Shown here one piece after another: positions 27,501 through 36,328 of a DNA stretch of 64,000 nucleotides. The notes below the pieces were generated by a model. That model made no database searches and was not told where the DNA came from. It saw only the letters and a program-made list of their open reading frames with translations. The DNA is taken from positions 6,879,429 to 6,943,428 of the forward strand of contig OZ037769.1 of the NCBI GenBank assembly GCA_964035545.1. The letters run 5' to 3'. A program made the translations under genes and the position numbers. This stretch comes from Bugula neritina (lineage: Eukaryota > Bryozoa > Gymnolaemata > Cheilostomatida > Bugulidae). How positions within the stretch are numbered: position 1 is the stretch's first letter; each line of letters opens with the position of its first letter.

Positions 27501-28336
27501 AACCAAAGCTTACAGCCGGTAAGATCACAGACTTGTCAGAGCGTACACTGTGCTCATCGTCATTTGACTGCCTATCCAACTCAAACACTACAACACATTC
27601 AAATTTTTGATAGCACAATGACATATTAAAATCATTTCAACAATGTTGATACATTGGTATATGAATGTAGCGCACTTCCTGTTTGTAACGCATGTTTCTG
27701 TTTGACATTTATACGTAATCAAAAGAATTCCTGCAAAATTCTCTTGCAAAATACATGTACAGTGTTGTGATTCTCCAGTAGCCCCTTAAGTTTAATGGTG
27801 AGCATACCAGCTTACAAGTTGGAGGTCTGCGGTTCAATCTCCAGTAGGGGCAAAAGTTTTTACAATATGGTGTGAACATATAACTATAATGGTGTCTGGT
27901 AAAAATGGCACACTTTTAATTTTGGGGTTGGAGATTTGGGGAGGGAGTTGAGGGTTCAGGGTGGGGGTTTAGGTTTTGGTGGCTTTGAGTTTGGGGTTTT
28001 GGGTTTGGAGTTTAGCGAAATTTAACATCAGTGTGCCATTTCAGCTACTTTTCTATAATTTGTGCTGTTTTTACCTAAAATTAACTATAACTAAAAGTTA
28101 TCAACACAGAATATATTCAACTATGAGTCGCAGTACACAAACACTGACACTTGTCGTGTAGAGTTCCCTTGACCGCTGCCATGGACCAGCTGACCACAGA
28201 GCTTGCTCTGGACTTTCTCGGCTCGTTGATGTAGACCTGTACTGGGCAGGTGGCAGTGGGCATGCTCTGTCGCACTTGTCGTGGCAAGTGCTTGTCATGT
28301 GGCTTGGCGTGTGAATCTTCAGTGTTTTTGTGTGAA
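18593..28336 (-). CDS. Serine-rich exon chain, probable giant C-tail of the upstream GPCR
   Basis: Exons, 5' to 3': 28336-28151 (3' end uncertain), 27587-27422, 26834-26704, 26381-26305, 25911-25849, 25545-25113, 24633-24432, 23940-23766, 22988-22916, 22095-21950, 21436-21338, 21278-21240, 20942-20682, 20309-20126, 19924-19793, 19399-19339 and 18917-18593 (stop). From the second exon onward every junction keeps phase, which random exon calls would not do. The product is about 920 residues, low-complexity and Ser/Asn/Asp-rich, with no domain I recognise. Repeated basic-Ser sites suit protein kinase A: RRGS, RRRSS, VRRSS, TRRSS, ERRAS and SKRGS. It ends DKKDWI. I found no convincing start codon or promoter, and the first exon joins the last receptor exon in frame, so I read it as that receptor's tail. 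A separate gene with an unseen first exon is the alternative. Confidence 0.6.
20682..20942 (-). CDS. Exon of the Ser-rich tail (87 codons)
   Basis: This is a clean phase 0-0 exon with a TGTAG acceptor and a CAG/GTATTA donor. It encodes a stretch starting GFINNRCNYKRRDSC and containing two echoing pieces, SISGTDFDG and SLCGTEYEG, about 30 residues apart. These suggest a short internal duplication. SKRGS is a possible kinase A site. The preceding exon at 21278-21240 is only 39 bp and encodes a hydrophobic piece (MGLSFLYIFTIKL), which is odd inside an otherwise polar tail and may be an alternative exon. Confidence 0.65.
21659..21873 (-). repeat. tRNA-derived SINE, family A copy 4
   Basis: This is a full-length reverse copy with the head at the right (GGAGCAGCCGTGGTCTAAGG on the minus strand), GGGTTCGAACCC as a strong B box, the GAAGAGCATCCAGTCATAAT core, and the tail reading into TCACCATCCTCAGG on the plus strand. 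It sits in an intron of the Ser-rich exon chain. Confidence 0.9.
23173..23558. mobile_element. MITE with TAA target duplication
   Basis: The terminal inverted repeats are AGGTTTGGCCACACACTCGT on the left and the mirror of AGACCTGGCCACACACTCGT on the right. They bound 380 bp and are flanked on both sides by TAA. No transposase frame is present; a 69-codon open frame inside is not supported. A three-base TAA duplication is what PIF/Harbinger elements make, so that superfamily is the best guess. The element lies in an intron of the Ser-rich exon chain. Confidence 0.75.
24706..24775 (+). repeat. tRNA-like SINE, family B copy 2
   Basis: GTCCCTGTGGTGTATTGGTT is followed directly by an anticodon-arm remnant, then TTGGGTTCGAATCCCAGTG (a good T arm) and AGGGCA, which partly pairs with the 5' end. 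It is shorter than a tRNA in the middle, so it is a derived copy and not a functional gene. Confidence 0.65.
27064..27249. repeat. (GGT)n microsatellite
   Basis: About 62 GGT triplets, with a few GTT interruptions, give open frames of poly-Trp, poly-Val, poly-Gly and poly-Pro on the two strands. The tract lies in the intron between the exons at 27587-27422 and 26834-26704. None of these frames is a gene. Confidence 0.97.
27778..27865 (+). repeat. tRNA-like SINE, family B copy 3
   Basis: GCCCCTTAAGTTTAATGGTG to AGTAGGGGCA keeps a near-complete acceptor pairing (GCCCCT with AGGGGC). The anticodon stem CCAGC/GTTGG encloses a six-base loop, one base short of normal, and the T stem does not pair. 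It is followed by AAAAGTTTTTACA. It is a decayed tRNA-like SINE. Confidence 0.65.
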
Positions 28337-28627
28337 CTGCAAATCACTGAATGTTCTAATTTCGAAAATATTGTTTCTGGCTGATATACCAGTGTATGAC
28401 ATATTATATCATTAAAAAAATTTTAGCTCAAATTTCAAATGTTGGCGCACACTTTGAAGAGTAGAAGCAGGGAGTTCTTATAGTTCATATCTAAGATGTG
28501 TTAAAACATACAAGCAACTGTTACAATTGTGATCATTAATATACATAAAACTTGTGCTAACTATAGTCAGATAGAAGCTTATAGCCTATAGACTGAGCTC
28601 TCCTAGACTATATAGCGTTGTGTAGAC

Positions 28628-31600
28628 CTACCCTCCCTCACCGTAGCGCCAGTCACTCTCAGCTATAGATACAAACGAGCCTACACTAACACTGGACTTG
28701 GTGGAAGTAGCTACAGACATGCCACTTTTGTAGAGGCTACAGCATCTGCAGCACAACGGCTCTAAGATGCTGATAAAGGCAGATTTCATGTCTTTGTTGT
28801 AGACGCTGTAGATGATCGGGTTTATCACAGAGTTGAGATAGCTGTCAGTACAAAACAAGTAGGCATTAGTTATAGGCCAGCTTCAGAATGTAACTAGTAA
28901 TGCTAAACTGTGTGGCATAGATCAGTGATATAAATTGTAAACCGGCGAGAGTTTGTACAGGTCTAGCAAGTATATGAGGATGTTTCAGTTGAGTTTGAAA
29001 GTTTTACGATAACACAGAAGTAGTCAGGTTAATTTCCATAATGAGATATAATAACAGTTGAATTATAAGATACAATAACAGTTGAATTATAAAAGCAGTT
29101 TTAGGGCATACAGGTAATAATTAATAAAAATATCAAAAGACGTAAAAAATAAAAATTCCAAATTTTAATTATTTTATGGAGTGGTTTATACTGAAGTCAG
29201 TGCAACACAACGACATGTATACAAGATATACAGATATATATACAAGATATACAGATGTATATACAAGATATACAGAAGTATATACAAGATATACAGATGT
29301 ATATACAAGATATACAGATGTATATACAAGATATACAGATGTGTATACAAGATATACAGAAGTGTATACAAGATATACAGATGTATATACAAGATATACA
29401 GATATATATATATATATACAAGATATACAGATGTGTATACAAGATATACAGGAGTGTATACAAGATATACAGGAGTGTATACAAGAGTAACGTACCCCAG
29501 CCAGAAGCATACTTTAAAAGCTGTATCCGACACTTTACACTCTTTCTTGCAAAGGCCGTTGAGTAGATAGACAATAGAAAATGGAGTCCAGCACACGATA
29601 AACGCACCCACTATTATACTTACAGTCTTAGCTGCTTTTTTCTCAGAGAGAAACCTTAACAAATGAGAGAGAAAATATATTGCTGACAAACAATGCGATT
29701 AGAAAGCAATTTTGTATTCTGACATTCCATATGGTAACTTCTGAAATGCTATGAAACTGCAGAAATAAGTGGGCATGCAAAGGCACTTCTCAGCAAAGTT
29801 GGAGGTTTAGCAAATATTTACTGTAAACTAAAGATCCAACACCATAAATTAGAATTATGCAGTATGTTTTGTATCAGAGTAAAGAAATGCCGAGTTACAA
29901 TTCTGTAAAAATGTCATTTCAATTCTACATAAGTTACAAGTTATTCAAACTTATAGTAATAACATGTGTATTCCAAAATTTTGCTATACTAGCTATTGTA
30001 TGACTTCAAAGATACCTTTTAAACCGCCTGCTGAGAGATCGTTTAGATCTGCTGTTGGTTGAAGAGGTCTGTGAAATATAACTAGCTCTCGGGATCACAA
30101 GATGCTGCTTAAAATAATCTCTAATCAGGTCAGACTCCATATCTCCGCCGTATGAGCTCGAACTCGACCTTGAACTTCTCATAGAGTCTCGAGGGACAGC
30201 CAGACTGTAGCATTAGAAAGTTGTATTGCGATAAATAGTGGGCTTCAAGAGTTCGAGTGACTCCATTAAAGACATTACTCTACTTCCTGATTACTCTAAA
30301 CTAGTACCTCACAATCAAAACACCATACCAGTAGATGAGGCCTTTAATAGTGTGCAGAATTCTTTGCTGAAATTCAAGTGTGAGTTTTGCAGTGTTGAAA
30401 ATGTAAAAATAGCTGCTCAAAAATATACATTCATATGCCAGACCATAAAGCGCTTATATTTATTCGGCTTTGCATATACTTGAAGTAAATTGTTAAGCAC
30501 ATTAGCAATGAATTTATTATATTAAAATACAAAACCACAATAAATAAAAATACTTTGCACATGTATAACATATGCTTATACAGATACTAAAACTATATAT
30601 TATAATAATCAGTATAGAAACAAATAATGTGTCAATATGCTACACGTCATGTCTTTTTCATACTTATCGAATTAGATTGGTTAAATAATTAAAATAATGA
30701 TTACTCTGTTGCCAATGGGGTTGTATCTTATAGAATGTACCATTTTACAGCAATGGTAATATTAATCAATAAATACCATTAACTTGTAGTGCTAATGAGC
30801 TGAATTGAGCCAGAAATATTCTTTAGTTGTAGATGTTGTGTGAAATTAAGCTTTATTTAGACTGACTTCCTATATTTTTATTTCTCCAATTTTTGTGTAT
30901 CAATTATAACTGTTTCTTATGTTCTGGTGATTACTGCAACTAATATGAGGTTACACTTGTCCTTAGCTTTTGGAGTTGCATTCTCCTAGGGGAGGCTAGT
31001 TAAAAAACAAAGCCCTTTCTCACTAAGCAAACGTAAGCAAGTCAGTAAAAAACATAAACAATAAACAAATAAATAATAGAAACTGGCGAAGAGTTATAAT
31101 TCATAGGGGAGACCAAATTACAAGCAATAGACTATTCACCTCGTTCCTTCAAAGTCTGAGACAGAGCCGCTAGATCGGGAGCTGCGAGAGCTCATTGGAG
31201 ATATGAAGAGATAGCCTGACCTTGAGCGCTGCCCCGGCACCATGAGAGTGTCGCTGCTGTCTTGCTTAGATAGACTGTACCTGCTGCCGCTCATAGGTTG
31301 ACAGCTAAGTGTGTCTGCTGTCGACCTAGATACCTACACACAAACAAACAGCGTCATTTGAAGCAAGCACAGACTCAGAGAGTGGTTTACTAGTCTTAAC
31401 AAGTTATTGGATATTGATCTATATTCAATGATGGCTAATTTGAAGCAATTTGTTTTGAAAATTAGCAGATATACTAACCAGTATGATAATGGTGTATCAC
31501 AGGTATGCTTTTGATGCAGTTTCAGCCAACTTTTATCATGAAAATCAAAATATGTGTTTCCTTGTTCATTTATAATTTTTAATTTTGATCATTTTTAATT

Positions 31601-33198
31601 TGGTACAAAAATTTCAACAAAGCTTTTTTGTGACATGAATTTATTTCAGCCGCAGACATCTTTCTGAACAGTGTAGACAACTCTCACATATATTTATCAT
31701 GAAAATAGTATTATGAGCTCAAAGTATTGATTTTAATAAAAGTATTTAATGTATTGTTAAAATATGGTTTAAAAGGAAACTGTAAATATAGCTCATGCAC
31801 ACACCTGACTGTACCTCTGCCCAGGCTTACTGGATGAATACCCACTCGAGGAAGATGTGAGACGGCGAGTTATACTTCTATCATCCGAGAAGAACAGAGC
31901 TCGGCTGTCGCTTCTTTCTATATCTCCCCCTCCCTCACCCCCATCCCCCAAATCTAACAGCGAACCCACCACTGACCTTTTCTTTATTGACTCCATGTGA
32001 GTCTTTGCGACCTAATAAATACATACGGCAGTGAGAAACATGGTTCCAAATGTCAAGGTTACCAATGCTACACCACCATGTCATCTTATATTGACAGCAC
32101 GGCGTTCGAGCGTTCTCATCTATATTACCTTTCAACAATAAAAATACGCATATAAAGGTATTTAAAGAAATAATTTCCAGCTTTTGCTAGTGAGTCTGAA
32201 GGAATAAAATTAGGTTTGCTCTCAGCTTTATATGTGACACAACACGGTTTCATGGTGTGTCATTCGTCACTGTATAATATCAGAGAGCTGGCTTGCTATA
32301 AGAAAATGAACTTCATGGTGTTACAACTTACAACCTGGCTTAGCATTGAGACCACTACCAAAAAGTACACACTTTTCTCAATTATAATTACTGTTAAATA
32401 AAACAGAGTCCCCAAAAATGTTTGTGGCAATGCTTTCACCAATTTATCAAATTATTACTGAGCATTGCTAAGGTAGAATATAAAAGCAAATGAAATTGAA
32501 AGCTTCCCATGACATTTTTTCTTGCCATTGGTTAACACTCAGAAAAAATAAACATTGATTTATCAGAATATTAAAATATTCCCAGCAACTTAAATACCTT
32601 GTATATCTTGCAGTATAAAACAGACATGATAGCAAATGGAAGGTAGAAGGAGCCAATAGCGGAGTAGATAACATAGCCAGCTGAATAAGGCAAATAGCAA
32701 ACACCAGTTTTGTAGTGCTGCTTCCTCCACCCCAGCACCGGGGGAATGGAAATGGTGAGAGACGTGAAGTATATAACACTAATTACAAGTATTACTCTTT
32801 TTCCTGTTATCATTTTAGGGTAGAGTAAAGAGTTGCTACAACAGAGCATTAAACCCAAATTAGCTTGCAGGAGTGTGTTACTCCTAGCAGTCTGTGTTCT
32901 GCACTCACTTTATATGAATTGTGTGTCTTTCATCAAATAAATGTAGATCTATAAATTATACTACGCTTTGTGGTTGACAACAGAGGATATATATGTTCAA
33001 TGTTCATAAAGGTATAATTTCAATAGCAATTTATATTATATATATATTATAATATATATTACATATTATATATATATATAAATATATATATATACATATA
33101 TTTATATATATATATATATATAAATATATGTATATATATATATATATATAAATATATGTATATATATAATATGTAATATATATTATAATATATATTAC

Positions 33199-33252
<54 letters not shown>

Positions 33253-33719
33253 TCTGAGAAAGATACATACAGTGTGATTGCCTACCTTATGGCCATGTAT
33301 CGGTCAGCACTTATAGCTACCAGGCTATAGATAGACGCTGTCGATACAAACACATCTAATACAGTCCAAATTAGACACACTTCTGCTCCGAATATCCAGA
33401 TTCCGGTGATGTCATAGACAGCAGATATTGGAAGTATCATTATAGCTAGTGACAAGTCTGTTACGGCTAAATTTAAAATGAAATAGTTACTCGGCTTCCT
33501 TAGCCGAGATCTTAAACAAAACGCTACAATTACAATACTATTCCCCAAAACAGCTATGAGTATGATCAATGATAAAGTAATGCTGACAGACACGGTAAAG
33601 ATGAGAGACGAAACCAACGGAGCAGCAGTAACTAACGAGTCAAGGGAGGAATTATAGTTCGAGAAAGTTGTTGAAATATTTGCCATGGTGACTCGCTTTA
33701 CACAAGGCACATAAAGCAT
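28628..33719 (-). CDS. Aminergic class A GPCR with large Ser-rich third loop
   Basis: Exons: 33719-33286, 32835-32598, 32011-31805, 31333-31140, 30204-30016, 29654-29496 and 28841-28628. The start could be 33719 or 33686 (MANIS); the latter puts glycosylation sites right at the N-terminus. TM1 has [10 protein letters not shown]3 reads [15 protein letters not shown] and ends in DRY, with D3.32. TM5 gives S5.42 and S5.46 before YLPF, a catechol or phenol-amine pattern. TM6 is CWTPFS, so 6.52 is Ser instead of the usual Phe. TM7 is FWLGY...NPIIY with W7.40 and Y7.43. Exons 3-5 encode a loop of about 195 residues rich in Ser/Arg. The last exon has a CCRCC palmitoylation-type cluster and can end at YGEGG-stop, or splice onward from one of two overlapping donors into the chain ending at 18593. 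Confidence 0.93.
29215..29490. repeat. 18-bp minisatellite in a GPCR intron
   Basis: The unit TATACAAGATATACAGATG (18-19 bp) is repeated about 15 times just beyond the donor of the TM6 exon, which ends at 29496. All frames on both strands are open for roughly 100 codons, which accounts for several spurious open frames. One of them begins in the real TM6 exon and runs into the repeat. Confidence 0.93.
33045..33252. repeat. AT-rich palindromic microsatellite
   Basis: Runs of TA dinucleotides are separated by AAATATATG-type interruptions. A palindromic block (ATATTATAATATATATTACATATT) appears at both ends, near 33046 and 33176. It lies in intron 1 of the minus-strand GPCR, about 35 bp from the exon-1 donor at 33286. 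Confidence 0.9.
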
Positions 33720-34204
33720 CTAAATATTTTTTCACTTACCCAAACTTTTAATAAGCGAGTTACTTATTAAAAAAATCTATGATTGGCAATTATTGTGCAA
33801 CAACCCCAGGCAATTTTAATAAAACTTTCTAGTAATAAGAAAATTCACACTGGAGACAAGTTGAACACTAAGTCTGGTACTATTTCATACTGACACCCAT
33901 GTAGAACATCAGTCTGGCTCTCAGCAACATGTTTTCTACATCTAGAATGCTTAAAGCACTGCAGTATTTAAGATAAGCAATATTATAGAGCATAACTTCA
34001 CAGTTTAAAATTTGCCTAAATGTCATGAATTAGACACATCCCATGATTTTTAGAAGCGTTATGCAAAATATGAAGGATTTCCTTTTGTTGGGATATAGTC
34101 AATAGTCCTTGTATATAAGGACATGTGTGTGCACTTGCATGTGTTGGCATATTCAATAAGAGTAAACGAATGTTAGAGTAGAGCAGTTTTAAAAACTCTT
34201 AAAG

Positions 34205-34268
34205 CTGCCCATAATTCTAACCTCTACTGTTGTCAATAGACAACAGTAGAGGTTAGAATTGTGGGCAG
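34205..34268. repeat. Near-perfect 30-bp hairpin
   Basis: CTGCCCATAATTCTAACCTC on the left mirrors GAGGTTAGAATTGTGGGCAG on the right, extended through CTACTGTTGTC and GACAACAGTAG, with a four-base AATA loop. There is one mismatch in 30 pairs. It is followed by a tandem duplication of CAGAAATTTAGAAATC. Confidence 0.85.
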
Positions 34269-35844
34269 AAATTTAGAAATCTATTGAGGCAGAAATTTAG
34301 AAATCCCAACCAAACCAATTGTACCAATTTGAATATCTCACCATTATAACTCATGTAAAATTCTGCAAGTTAAAATGTAAAATGCATGCTTCAAAAAATA
34401 CTTGTGCAACTTTTGCTATGCACATTATTTAATTTCCTCCTTATGGTTAGATGGTTCATCACAAGTTACTTGTGTAAACAAATAAGTTCATGAGCATCTC
34501 ATTCCCTATTGGAAACTAGTATCAGTCACATGTTAACCAAGATTTAAATTATTAAAAACTGAGACCACAACTCCTATTAAAACAGAAATTTTGAAATCAC
34601 TCACTATATACTAAAAAGAAATGATTTGCTTGAATTCAATTAATACTATCAAGTAATCTACGTCTTCTAAATTTGTTAAGGTAATTTACATACATTTATG
34701 TACAAGGTCCCCATCTGAAGGCTAATCAATAATAACAGTACATGACTATTGGGGCTATGACATCATCCTAAGTATGATAAATACCTACTATTAGTAATAT
34801 TATAATTTAATTGTAAAAATAATTTGCAAGGTCACTTTTACTGTTGCTTCAAGTGGAGTAGCAAAGCTGGTTGGATGTATAACAAAGTGTTGGGAATGAA
34901 AGTATGCATAAATTTGGAAAAGAAATTGGGGAAGAAATTGAATGTATGTATGTGACAAGAGATTGCACAAAACCAGTAGCAGTAGAGGGAGTAACTCTTA
35001 CAAGATTAAACCAGGAAGGTAGTCCTGGCTGTTCATAGTTCTATCTTCTTTGTGTTATATTTTCAGCTTGTTTTTTTTCTACTTGTTGGCTATACATAAA
35101 ATAAATATAATACTATGGTATGTAGACAAAGAAGAGCAAAAACAGGTTTATGATTGTACACAACTTTTCCAGGTTTACAGATCTGTACATAATTTATTTT
35201 GGTAGTATTAATTTGATTAGCGTGACTTCTGTTTAGTCTACTGTCATTCCTTATATATTTTGTGAGTATCTGTTATATATTGGTTGAATGTTGTGCATTG
35301 CCAATGTATTTTTAAGTGCATTATCTGTATCTGCTGTGTATAAATACTTAAATGTACTTCATTTTAGAATACAAAAAGTCAGTTAATAAAGTTATCTCTA
35401 AATTAGCTGCCCACTGCTAAAGAAACTATGGATTGTTTTCTGGTACAAGTATGTGATTGGTATTGAAACTATTTTCTTCTTCAAATCTCCCCAAGCTCAG
35501 CTGCTAAAAGCAAATATTAAGAATAAAGTAGTTTTCCAACTCCCATGGTATGCAAGACTGCTTATTAGTAGAAATATAAAAATGGGTTCAATACAAAGTG
35601 CACGGGTCTACGATTTTATTCTAGATAAGTCTTCACTTGACACCGAAATCGATTGATTTGGGAAGTGGGAATGGCGCTATATAACAACAACCTCACTTGG
35701 TATAAGTTAATTTCGGAAGCTAAAAAGTAAATCGCTAAGAAATAACTCAAGAGGCTGCAAACCAATAAAAATCACATCAATATTCAAATTAGATTTTGAG
35801 ACGGCTCTCGCACTAAACCTTTTATTTTCTGAGCAGCTGTGGCT

Positions 35845-35904
35845 ATGAAAAACTCGCATGACAAGGAAAATATAATTTATAGAGGTGGTGTGGCTAATCT
35901 TAAG
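35845..35904 (+). other. Possible 5' exon of the plus-strand GPCR
   Basis: An ATG-initiated 20-codon open piece (MKNSHDKENIIYRGG...) ends at a consensus donor, AAG/GTAAGT. A candidate acceptor (TTTTTCAG at about 36268) precedes the receptor start at 36329. It could be a 5' untranslated exon carrying a small upstream frame, an alternative N-terminus, or chance. Confidence 0.25.
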
Positions 35905-36328
35905 GTAAGTATGAGAAAATATTAGTTAATTGCAAACTGCCACGTAAAATAACTGCAATAGTTATTTATGTATAGTAATAATTGTAACAGTTATAAATAG
36001 CAATTACTGTAATAGATATAGTTATAAAAATGACATATATAGTAAAAACTCTAATAATTACATATAATGCAGTCATTCAACTTATTTGAGTTATTTTATT
36101 ATTAAAATTCTAATCAGCTGAAGCAGTATAAACAATAAACCGTATTGTTTATTGATGTATGTGTTATTGTGTTTGGAGTCAAGCACCTTCTTTAACTGTG
36201 AAAGTCATTAGTTTTAAAGTCAGCATGCATTATCACCTTGTATCAAAAGTGATAATTAAACTTTTTCAGAAAAGCAATTTTTTAGTTATTATTTTAGTTT
36301 AAGTCAAGTAGAAGCTAGTGAGAAAGCA

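Larger units (their letters stand above)
33720..36328. other. Shared 5' region between two divergent GPCR genes
   Basis: The minus-strand receptor starts at 33719 and the plus-strand receptor at 36329, so this 2.6-kb stretch must hold both promoters. It includes a perfect-arm hairpin at 34205-34268 and a diverged copy of the 37549/43042 repeat at about 34300-34440. A possible 5' exon ends at a consensus donor at 35904. I could not place a TATA box or initiator with confidence. Confidence 0.6.

Noticed and set aside
27778-27855. Functional tRNA gene
   Set aside because: The acceptor stem pairs, but the anticodon loop is one base short, the T stem does not pair, and related degenerate copies occur elsewhere. 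It is better explained as a SINE.
29169-29570. Frames of about 100-130 codons with repeating IYKIYR/VYLVYTS patterns
   Set aside because: They come from an 18-bp intronic minisatellite. Only the part of the minus-strand frame above 29496 is real (the TM6 exon).
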